DNA of 64,000 nt, taken from positions 20,845,127-20,909,126 of the forward strand of contig NC_088297.1 in NCBI RefSeq assembly GCF_032854445.1, read 5' to 3'. The notes under the pieces were generated by a model that was not told the origin of the DNA, did not search any database, and worked only from the letters and a program-made list of their open reading frames with translations. The stretch is from Liolophura sinensis (taxonomy: Eukaryota > Mollusca > Polyplacophora > Chitonida > Chitonidae). Both the position numbers and the translations under genes were made by a program. Below, one piece after another: positions 32,641 through 44,800 of the stretch (position 1 is its first letter; each line of letters starts with the position of its first letter).

Positions 32641-34960
32641 AGTTTGATATCAGTTATGTGTACATATACCATGGGCTATCAAATTTTGGACTGATAACAC
32701 TGAAGGCTAACCTGAATCTGGTTTGATATCAGTTATGTGTACATATACCATAGGCTATCAAATTTTGGACTGATAACATTGTGTATGAAGGCTAACCTGA
32801 ATCTGGTTTGATATCAGTTATGTGTACATATACCATAGGCTATCAAATTTTGGACTGATAATACTCTGTATGAAGGCTGACCTGATTCTAGTTTGATATC
32901 AGTTATGTGTACATATACCATGGGCTATCAAATTTTGGACTGATAACATTCTGTATGAAGGCTTACTTGCATTCTGGTTTGATATCAGTTATGTGTACAT
33001 ATACCATGGGCTATCAAATTTTGGACTGATAACATTCTGTATGAAGGCTTACTTGCATTCTAGTTTGATATCAGTTATGTGTACATATACCATGGGCTAT
33101 CAAATTTTGGACTGATAACATTCTGTATGAAGGCTTACTTGCATTCTGGTTTGATATCAGTTATATGTACATATACCATGGGCTATCAAATTTTGGACTG
33201 ATAACATTCTGTATGAAGGCTTACTTGCATTCTAGTTTGATATCAGTTATGTGTACATATACCATGGGCTATCAAATTTTGGACTGATAACATTCTGTAT
33301 GAAGGCTTACTTGCATTCTAGTTTGATATCAGTTATGTGTACATATACCATGGATTATCAAATTTTGGACTGATAACACTGAAGGCTAACCTGATTCTGG
33401 TTTGATATCAGTTATGTGTACATATACCATGGGCTATCAAATTTTGGACTGATAACACTGAAGGCTAACCTGAATCTGGTTTGATATCAGTTATATGTAC
33501 ATATACCATGGGCTATCAAATTTTGGACTGACAACATTTTGCATGAAGGCTTACTTGCATTCTGGTTTGATATCAGTTATATGTACATATACCATGGATT
33601 ATCAAATTTTGGACTGATAACACTGAAGGCTAACCTGATTCTGGTTTGATATCAGTTATGTGTACATATACCATGGGCTATCAAATTTTGGACTGATAAC
33701 ATTCTGTATGAAGGCTTACTTGCATTCTAGTTTGATATCAGTTATGTGTACATATACCATGGATTATCAAATTTTGGACTGATAACACTGAAGGCTAACC
33801 TGATTCTGGTTTGATATCAGTTATGTGTACATATACCATGGGCTATCAAATTTTGGACTGGTAACACTGAAGGCTAACCTGATTCTGGTTTGATATCAGT
33901 TATATGTACATATACCATGGGCTATCAAATTTTGGACTGATAACACTGAAGGCTAACCTGATTCTGGTTTGATATCAGTTATATGTACATATACCATGGG
34001 CTATCAAATTTTGGACTGACAACATTTTGCATGAAGGCTTACTTGCATTCTGGTTTGATATCAGTTATATGTACATATACCATGGGCTATCAAATTTTGG
34101 ACTGGTAACACTGAAGGCTAACCTGATTCTGGTTTGATATCAGTTATATGTACATATACCATGGGCTATCAAATTTTGGACTGATAACATTCTGTATGAA
34201 GGCTTACTTGCATTCTAGTTTGATATCAGTTATGTGTACATATACCATGGATTATCAAATTCTGGACTGATAACACTGAAGGCTAACCTGATTCTGGTTT
34301 GATATCAGTTATGTGTACATATACCATGGGCTATCAAATTTTGGACTGATAACACTGAAGGCTAACCTGATTCTGGTTTGATATCAGTTATATGTACATA
34401 TACCATGGGCTATCAAATTTTGGACTGATAACATTCTGTATGAAGGCTAACCTGATTCTAGTTTGATATCAGTTATGTGTACATATACCATGGGCTTTCA
34501 AATTTTGGACTGACAACATTTTGCATGAAGGCTTACTTGCATTCTAGTTTGATATCAGTTATGTGTACATATACCATGGGCTATCAAATTTTGGACTGGT
34601 AACACTGAAGGCTAACCTGATTCTGGTTTGATATCAGTTATATGTACATATACCATGGGCTATCAAATTTTGGACTGATAACACTGAAGGCTAACCTGAT
34701 TCTGGTTTGATATCAGTTATGTGTACATATACCATGGGCTATCAAATTTTGGACTGATAACATTCTGTATGAAGGCTAACCTGATTCTGGTTTGATATCA
34801 GTTATGTGTACATATACCATGGGCTATCAAATTTTGGACTGATAACATTCTGTATGAAGGCTAACCTGATTCTGGTTTGATATCAGTTATGTGTACATAT
34901 ACCATGGGCTATCAAATTTTGGACTGATAACATTCTGTATGAAGGCTAACCTGATTCAGA
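32625..34960. repeat. Two-length satellite, 28 units
   Basis: Core TTTGATATCAGTTATGTGTA, CATATACCATGGGCTATCAA, ATTTTGGACTGATAAC is in every unit. Units end either ...ATTCTGTATGAAGGCTTACTTGCATTC-like (about 86 bases) or shortened ...ACTGAAGGCTAACCTGATTC (about 79 bases); the two types are interspersed in blocks. A single diverged core copy lies outside the array at about 32472-32505. Confidence 0.96.
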
Positions 34961-35658
34961 GAACAACTATTCCATGTATTGGACATTATTTCATATATCA
35001 AAGAACATGTAATTGACATCGTCTATAATTTCACAGAATTTCTCACAAACTAAGTGTCTTTCAGTGCCAATTGTAGTCCAGAAAAGTGATTGGAATTGCT
35101 TTTTTTTTTACATTAGTCTGTAAATGAGATTTTTTTTGACCCAACTGTTCTCACATTTATATCTTATACGTATTATGCACCAAGAAAAGAAGAATGGTGG
35201 GAAATTAATGAAAATGATACATCCTCAAAATTTCAGATTTATGGCAAGTTTTTGTTGGCAAGGGTGTATTTGAATCTGCCACTGCCTTGGTCAAGGGCTA
35301 TTCATCTTCCAGAACAACATTCTGCTATTAGGTACCTAAATAAAAAATACTTAATAAAGTCTGTGCTAGCCGTAAATAAACTAATGCTAATTCTCAATAA
35401 CTGCAACATCCTCCTAAAGTTGATGTCATCTTGTATGAAGGCCCCACTTTAAATGAGTAGCCCATAAGCAAAGATGTCCAACATTAGTATGACCGATAGA
35501 CTGACAGATTGACAGACTTACAAACCAACATATAGAATGATTTACAGAACTGCTTAAATCTCCAGCTAAAACTCGGCCATGGTCTTTGATTGGCCAGCTG
35601 CCGTTTCTGACACATGCTATCATTTGCTTAGACTCTTCCACGACAGACACCTGCTGGT
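34961..35658. other. FBXO10 3' flank
   Basis: Probable 3' UTR and intergenic sequence on the minus strand. No canonical AATAAA seen on that strand immediately after the stop; no other gene recognised. Confidence 0.4.
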
Positions 35659-35848
35659 TTATAATAAAATACAAGTTCGGCTGCCACGCTGATGGTTGCC
35701 AGTATCGGATCGCGTCACCTGGCCAAATGAGCGAACATATCTGGCAGGAGCTTGGTAAGATAGGTCACCAGGATCGTGAAAGTCTGGTCGGGAGGCAGGG
35801 TCTCCTGGTTGCCATGGTAACGGAGGTGGTGTTGCTGATGATGATGAG
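35659..35848 (-). CDS. FBXO10: FBXO10 exon 14 (terminal, CaaX)
   Basis: Acceptor GATTTTAG. After a split Ser codon it encodes SSSSATPPPLPWQPGDPASR, a Pro-rich tail, and ends HQRGSRTCILL followed by TAA at 35661-35659. The last four residues Cys-Ile-Leu-Leu form a CaaX box of the geranylgeranyl type (Leu at X). No clear polyadenylation signal was found just downstream. Confidence 0.92.
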
Positions 35849-38800
35849 CTAAAATCATAAAATATGGGAAGGAAAATTCAGAATAGATACAGTGTCTGAG
35901 ACAATGATGAAGCTGATAGGACATCATTTATTAGTCGCAAATGACTCTTTTGTTACCTGTGTAACAAAACACAATACCTGTGTTACTACATGTGTATCTT
36001 TCAACATGATATGTTTTCAATGGCTACCACCAGCAACGATAGCACAGTTGGTAGAACCTCTGCTTCAGGAGCGGTTGATCCATGGTCAATCCTGGGTCAA
36101 GGCACACCTAAGACCTTAAAAGAGGAAGTTGTAACTTCCTCACTTGGTGTTCAGCATGAAGGGGATAGTGCAACGACTGGTTGACCCGTATCAGTATAAT
36201 GGCTTGGGCGGGGCGGCTTACTTGCCTTCAGTGAGACGTCTCAGTAAAGGAGCTCTAGATAAAAGAGCTGTGGAAATCCGCCTTGAAACAAGGAGACACA
36301 TCACATGCACTCTAAGGATTCCTTCCTGGTCATATGACTGAAGCATTGTTAAACCCCAAGCACTCACTCACTCACTCAGTGGCTACGATAATTAGTTACA
36401 CACAGCCGAAAAGCTCCGTTTTGTACCTTCTTCATCATAAACCCTATCTCCACAACTATCATTTATTTCAAAACAGATAAACACAGACAGAGATATCACA
36501 AGCCATCTTACGATCTCTTTTGTTGAGAGTTGTTAAAATATTTTTACAGTGTGAAGCATATCAGTGAGACTAACAATACTGGGACACAGTACCTGGCTTT
36601 TAATATCAAAGTTTATAAGCTTAATCACCAATAAACCTCTGTGACATAATGTTTTACCAATGGACAAAAGTAAAGATGAAAGAGGGTACAAAGAAATTAA
36701 TTCATGGGGCAAAATTAAGGCTCCAAGTAAGCCTAACTATTTTAGATTTTATGAGATTTCATTTTCTAACTTTAAAATGTAGCTTCTTATTGAATATGCA
36801 TGTTAAAACTTTGCCTTACCTGTCTGGGGTGATGATGTGGTTACCAACAACCTTGACCTTTGTGGTGGGGCCTGTTGCTATGGGGTTGTCAATGGCACTG
36901 AAAATTTGGTTGTCATGGACAACCCCACTGACAGATTCCAGCAGGCTGATCATATCTTTTATCGTGTGAACTCGATTTTTTTCCACCTTGAACAAAGATT
37001 ATCACACAAAAGTTTCATCATTTCAAGTTACCAGCAATATACATACACTCTACACACAAATACAAAATGAAAAAAGGAAAAAAAAATGAAAAAAACAAAA
37101 CAAAAACAAAAAAAAACAGTTACATTTCATTTATGTATGGCTGGTCCTCTATTAGGTGATCCTAACCATATATCGATAGCTCCCCTTGTTGATTAGATGA
37201 CAAACCTATGATTTCAAAACTCCAGTCAGTAGAAGCAGCAAGAGTTGGATTTGAACTAGGACATCACTGGTTTGAGACCGGTGGGTGCAAGAATGAAAAC
37301 AATAGGGAGGTTTCCAGCTTGAACTCTTTTGTAGTAAAAGGTGAAAACATTCCAACTGTACCATGTGACTTGTCAAAAATGTTAGTCAACTGTTGAATCT
37401 TTGATGACAATTTGATTTACTCACCACGTCTCACTGTTCCAGAGGAACTAATGACACCGCTTTCCATTTTACTTTCACAAATGTTCAGCTCCTCAATTTT
37501 CTCCACCGTTTATCTACATCGTTCAAAGACTTTCAGGAAATTTTTTCAGACACCAATTTTATAGTAAATGTTATCAAAAATAGTTGCATAACATTTTTGA
37601 CATGATATGGTAGGACTATTTTTACCCTTAACCACAAAAGATTTATTTATCTGAGTAGTGTTTTACACTGTACCTAAGAATATTTCACTTATATGCCGGC
37701 GGACAGCATTATGGTGGGAGGAAACCGAAAACCCTGACCATCTGCAGGTTGCTGGCAAACCTTCCCACATATGGTTGAAGAGGTAGCCAGCATGAGATGT
37801 AACCACAAAAGAGTTTGTACTCTGCTAATGAGTGAACCATCAAGGGATACAATCTTCACAGGATGCCACTATTTCTGTTATTATTCCAAAATATGACTCA
37901 AATACAAGCAGGTCTGGCGCTCCGTAGAACATGAGCTTTTCCTGTAGAATGATTCTTCAATCAATAGGAATTCACATTCATATTTTACTTGAAATTTGCC
38001 TGAAATTTTTATGAACATTGTTGATGTTTTCAACTGCAACGAATGCAGAATCAATTTAGAGGCGAACAACACTGAATTTATCTCTATGCAACAAGCATTT
38101 GATGACATGTTTAAAGTAATACAGAACTGTTGATGTTGATTGGCTGACAGTGGAGATATGGTTTTCTGGGTTAAACCACGCACTTTTCACTCTTGAATAA
38201 AGATTCTATACTGTTTTAAAACCCCCGAGGACACCAAGTTGACAACTTTATCAATAGATCTATTTTTTTTTCTAAAAATATTCTGTCTGTTGGTATACAG
38301 TGTAAGTCAAATTTTGGACATCCTCTCTTTCAATATGGGTCATTCACTTAATACAAGGCCTTTTTAGAATTCAACATTAATTTTTTTGTGGGACATGAAA
38401 ACTGTTGCAAATTTGCTCTTGTTCATATGAAATCATGTTTTTTTTGTTTACAAAAATGTTTTCACTTGGGGTAAATGATTTGAAAATACTATCTGAGATA
38501 TCCCAAACATGTATCATGTCTTGAGTGTGTACCTTTATTTCACCGGCTCCTTTCAAAGTGATTCCTGCACCTTCTGAATGGAAGTTGATGACATCATTCT
38601 CCTTGACAACAGCCTCATTCTGACAATGTATCCCATCAGCCTTGTTGTCGAACACACCATTGCCAAAAATGGTTGTCTGCCAAAAGATATGAGAACATCA
38701 CAAATTCACCTGAAGTAATCACAACATGTAGACATCTTTACCTGACCAAAAGTAGGCTCATTCCCTTTGCTGAAATCTAATTTTGCACTGCTCTTGTCAA

Positions 38801-41800
38801 CAGAAAAGGGACACAACTTCATTGACGAGTCCTTGTATGGGTTAATAATGTGACCCCATGATCAAGAACCCCGGCAGAGTTCACAGGCTTAGTTTTAATA
38901 ACTTACTACACGTTATGTGGTTAATATGAACGGTCAGCAATTTACTTACTTACCTGTCCCTGACCACTGGTTGACACACCTGCATGCAGATTACAGGTTA
39001 TTATGAACAGTCAGTGATTTGTACAGGTTGATTGCTTACCTGTCCCTGACCACTGGTTGACACACCTGCATGCAGATTACAGGTTATTATGAACAGCCAG
39101 TGATCTGTGTAGGTTGATTGCTTACATGTCCCTGACCACTGGTTGACACACCTGTCTGCACAATACAGGTTATTATGAACAGTCAGTGATTTGTGTAGGT
39201 TGATTACTTACCTGTCCCTGACCACTGGTTGACGCACCTGTCTGCACAATACAGGTTATTATGAACAGTCAGTGATTTGTGTAGGTTGATTACTTACCTG
39301 TCCCTGAACACTGGTTGACGCACCTGTCTGCACAATACAGGTTATTATGAACAGTCAGTGATTTGTGCAGGTTGATTACTTACCTGTCCCTGACCACTGG
39401 TTGACACACCTGTCTGAAGATTACAGATTATTATGAACAGTCAGTGGTTTGTGTAGGTTGATTACTTACCTGTCCCTGACCACTGGTTGACACACCTGTC
39501 TGAAGATTACAGATTATTATGAACAGTCAGTGATTTGTGTAGGTTGATTACTTACATGTCCCTGACCACTGGTTGACACACCTGTCTGCAGATTACAGGT
39601 TATTATGAACAGTCAGTGATCTGTGTAGGTTGATTACTTACCTGTCCCTGACCGCTGGTTGACACACCTGTCTGCAGATTACAGGCTATTATGAACAGTC
39701 AGTGATTTGTGCAGGTTGATTACTTACCTGTCCCTGACCACTGGTTGACACACCTGTCTGCAGATTACAGGTTATGTGGTTGTTATGAACAGTCACTGAC
39801 TTGGGGTGGTTGATGTAAATGCCTGACTGGCTGTTTCCATAAATGCTGTTACTCCCAAGGAAAACATCTTTACCAGATTCAACAGATAGTCCATGACCTA
39901 AAACAAGAACAACATTTACCTTGTTAGGTTAGGTCTTGATAGGGTTTTGTACCTTCTGTGAATATCATAAATCATATCTAACAGCATAGATTTTACTCTG
40001 TATTTTAAAATTTATTACTCAGTTGGTTAGAGCGCTAGCGCAGCGCAATGACCCAGGAGTCTCTCACCAATGCGGTCGCTAAGAGCATAGATTTTACTCT
40101 GTATTTTAAAATTTATTACTCAGTTGGTTAGTGCGCTAGCGCAGCGCAATGATTCAGGAGTCTCTCACCAATGCAGTCGCTGCGAGTTCAAGTCCAGCTC
40201 ATGTTGGCTTCCTCTCCGGCCGTAAGTGGGAAGGTCTGCCAGCAACCTGCGGATGGTCGTGGGTTTGCCCCAGGCTCTGCCCGGTTTCCACCCACCATAA
40301 TGCTGACCGCCGTCGTACAAGTGAAATATTCTTGAGTACGGCGTAAAACACCAATCAAATAAATAAATAAAATAAATAAAATTTATTAAAACATTATTTT
40401 GGTCTTAGATGTATCACAACATACTCAAAGGAGTCGCAGTATAGTAAAACCAGCAAGCCATACTGATAGAAGAAAAGTGGTCCAACATAAGACTCCCCAA
40501 ATACCCTAATATGGCCATACATTTTGTCCATGACTGACTTGCCCATTTTTCCTGATTCTGAGATTTCTATTGATATCAGAAAGGTGTTTTGAGGTTTGCT
40601 TGGAACATGGGATGATACTCTACAGACAAATTGTAAGTTTCAGCATAAAAAATAATATTTTTCAACATTTATTTGCCTCTAAAAATGGACTTTTGTGGGC
40701 TAAATGTTAGGTGACATAAGTGCCATAGAGATCTTAATGTCACCGGGCACAACAAAGAATGGTAAAGAAGGGAAAATTTTGAAATATTTTTGTCCAAAAG
40801 GTTTTCGCCAGCACCCAGTGTGCCAGAGTTTGAGAATCAATCACCTTACACCTAAACCATCTGCTGCTCTTGTTTAAAGAAAAAGACAATACAAAAAAAA
40901 AAAGAAACAAAAAAAAAGAAAACAAGTCTCATACATTACCTATGTTATGACAGACAGTGTTGTGTACCACTTTGGTTTGAGAGTAGTGTAGCTTGGTCCC
41001 TCTCTTGTCATCCTCTATCAACAAGTCCTGAAGAGCTAGACTGTGACCTTGAGACCCATGACCTCTGACACCTTGATCGGTGTTGATAGGCTAAAATGAA
41101 ATCATGTGATCTTTTTAAGAGTTGGTCCACATAAAGAAGTACTGAAAACCTAAACTGGCAGGACTGTAACCTTGTGACATATGACCTGGTCAGAGCTGAC
41201 TGGCTGAAATGAGATCATGTGATATGTGAAAAACAAATACATTTTTTTTTCTCCAGCTAAAGTAAGAAAACTAATTGCCATCACTGAAAATACTGACTCC
41301 AGATAGACTCGACCTCACTACTTAGGGTTTCAAACTCCATCCACTACTCTGCTAAGCATAAGCTTGTTTGTTTTGAGTCCACTTATACACACCGAATGAT
41401 AAAATCAACAAATGCCTACAACTACTGAAGATATTTCAGTTAGGCAGAGGCTGTGGCTTTCCTGGGGAGAGTAATTGGGCTAGAAGCAGCCATCTTTGCT
41501 CAAACGCCATTGAATGTCAATGAATTAATCACACAAGTCTGAGCATCTTTTCCTCTCTGGAAGTTTTTGTAGCAAGGCTGTAGTTAGAATTTGGCTTCCT
41601 ACCTTTTTTTTGCGACACGTATACTGATGTGTAGGTTTAAAGACTTTGGGGAAGAAATTCATCATTAGTAACTGATATTAGGTAGGGATATTGCATATGA
41701 CTATGTTCGTATTAAGTTGTACTTTGTCATCATGGTTGCTAGCTTGCAGGTGGAATGATATTTATAGTTATTGAGGATTTACAGTAACATTAAATAAGTT

Positions 41801-44800
41801 AGTGTGGTTTCACAGCAATTAAATGATGTTTAGTTATAAAAGTAGAGGTTGTAGGTTTTTCATATTTTGCAGAGTATAAATAGCAAATTAAGTAGCAGTT
41901 AAATGTTCTGAGAATTCTGATGTACCTTATAGACTGTTTAAATGCAGGGTTTCCAATGTTTTGGAAACACAAATCTTAGTTAAGTCATGTACTGGGTAGA
42001 CACCCACAGCGAGGTAATTAAATGCTTTCTCTGAGGTCCTCGCTGGGGCTATAAAAGTGCAGGCCTAATGTCAACAGGGCAGTGAAGAGCTAGTCACACC
42101 CTTGGACGGTCATCAGCCTGGCTGGTCACCCAGATGGCAGCAATACATATCACTGACTCTGATTTTGTGTTTGGGTCTGTCATTTGCCTACAACCTAGCA
42201 TCCCCTAATGTTAGTGATAGTTAACCAGTTGCCTCGCCCCCAGGCAAGGTTACATTTTCATGGAGCCGTTCGGTTCGCCCTTTGATAGGTATTGGTGTAA
42301 GTCAGGGCAAAGACACTTGAGAAGGTTTTTTTCTGACAAACCACTACATATTTATTCACAGACGACCGCAACATTACAGGTCACCTCGGTCAACCCTTGT
42401 CACAAGATGCACAGCACAGTTTTTGTGTCGCATGGGGTGACAGCCAGAGTTATGTCCCTTGTTCCCCCCTCTAACCTATCCAAGCAAGTCCTCCAACATG
42501 TATATATTGTTACACAATGCTGTTAATTTACCCTAAATATAATAAGTGCTGTACTTCCTTGTATTAAAAATACTGCCACTCACAATTTTCAGAGCTTCAA
42601 ATGTATAGCGCTTTGTTTTTTTTTTTTAAATATAAATTGAAACTGTGATACAAGTAGTTGGAACTCACGGTGTTGGTAACAAAGGCAATGCCGGCATCGC
42701 CATTGTCACTGATGGTGTTACCGTGGAGTAAAGGACACTCCCCTCCCATAATCCAGACCCCACAGCCGGCGTTACCTGAGGACAAGAGGAGATATGGTAC
42801 ATGCATTTTTCTGTATTTTCTTGACATTTCACGTTACATTATATGAACACACAGACATGACCCATCACCAAAGTGTCACTCTGGAGACAAGAGGTATGAC
42901 GTCTCACCAAAGTGTCATGCTGAAGACACTAGGCATGACACCTCACCAGAGTCAGCATACATGACATTAACTGATGTGCCATGACGATCAAAACATAATG
43001 CCTAATGCTGAAGACACCAAACATGACACCTCACTTAAATGCCTTGCTAAAGACAATGACATGATGCCATAGTTGAGTGTCAAGGAGAACCATTGAAGCA
43101 TTAAAGCACTGTGATTTATGAAAATATAATTAACTAAGTTTTGTGACTGGTTTATCACTTTTCATAAGAATCAAACCTGATCTGAAGGGGTCACAAAATG
43201 AAACTGCACAAAGAGTTTTATCAAAATTCGACAATCTTTAACGCAAATAGTTTCACAGAAACAAAGGAGAGACAGCCACTCTATCACAAATGAATATCCC
43301 TTGTTCCACTTTCACAGAAGTGTGGGATAATGAAGTTGTAATGCAGCTAAAATTAACCCTGCAGATCAATATTGAGGGTTTGTTGCTTTACAGAACACTA
43401 ATTGTAACTCCTTAAAGAACTGGTATTGACACACAAGCTATTATTCATCTTACACTTATACTTTATAGCAGCATAAAAATTCAATTAATTTCTGAAATAT
43501 CTGAATTATCTGAAAATAACTAATTATGGCCTGGAATTAAAACTGCTTCTTGAAAAATTTTGTGTACTGACTTCATAACTCCTTTAATTACTGATTTAAT
43601 TACTTTCAAATTATCTATACACTTTTACATGTGTACATCAGCTAATCCGATGCCTGGAAAATGCTGATATATTAGATGTTATTTTCATTTCATTGTAACC
43701 CTTGTTTTTTTCTGCCAAAGCCATGAAATGTTTACACCATGCTAATCACATTCATTCTTACAAAAACATACCATCCCTTCCATCTGAACAGAGACAACAT
43801 AAAAGTCGGCACAACTGACACATTTTTTGACACAAGTGCTAAACTTTAAATTACCTGTGACAGTGTTCTTGGAAATAGTTCCCCGTCCCCTCTCACCAAC
43901 AACGATGCCGTCAGCCACACCATTACAGATGACGTTGTTCTGGACAAAGGGGTCGCCACCATAGCGAATGTAAACGCCAGCCCACATGTTCCCGCTGATC
44001 ATATTATCTGCAAAGGGAGACAACCACAATAAGTTACACTACTAAAAATGTTTGAAAGAAGACTACAACATTTGAAGAATCACGGGGCATTTTAATAATG
44101 TTTTTTGGTAAACATATGCCTGACCTCTACAGCTAAGGAATGAACCTAGATCTATTCCTAAAAGATACAGAAACTGAAGCTGTTTTCAAAAGATTGTTAG
44201 GTTATGATCATACTTAATTTCAAAGTTTATGGACCTTAATATTGGTAAGGCCCTTGCTAGCTGATTCGGCTAATCTTTAGTGTTGTTTTCGCCACAGCCT
44301 CCAAACTAATGAGGTATCAAGCTCCCATACAGGACTTCCTCTTGACTGTAGTCAAACAAACCAGTGCAAAATTCTTCAATACTGCATTTACCACCAATGA
44401 ATTACACAATAATTAAGCTATAGTTATTATATTTATTATTAAAGTAAAAAAAAAGCTAAAATATGAAGTGAGGATCATCTTATACAAAAAACTGAAAACT
44501 TTTAGGCATTTGAATACTATGGTGAGCTTTAAGAGCCATACTGACGTTATCTAGGAACTCTGACATCACATCACCTATTTTCCTGATGTTCACCAGAAGG
44601 AAGGAATTTTTAGGAATATTATTTCAGGGATCTTTTAGTCATGGTTCAAAAGAGTTACTTTAACATTAAATGTTGTGATTAAAGTTGGAAAAACTTCCTG
44701 TGACGTCAGAGTTCCAAAACTTTGATAGTATTGCCAATAAAGCCCACCTTAGAATTCAAATATTTGAACGCCTTTAATTATTTTCACACAAGTCTAAAAA

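Noticed and set aside
40018-40060. tRNA-like sequence (TTGGTTAGAGCGCTAGCGCA)
   Set aside because: It is the head of SINE-1; no complete tRNA fold.
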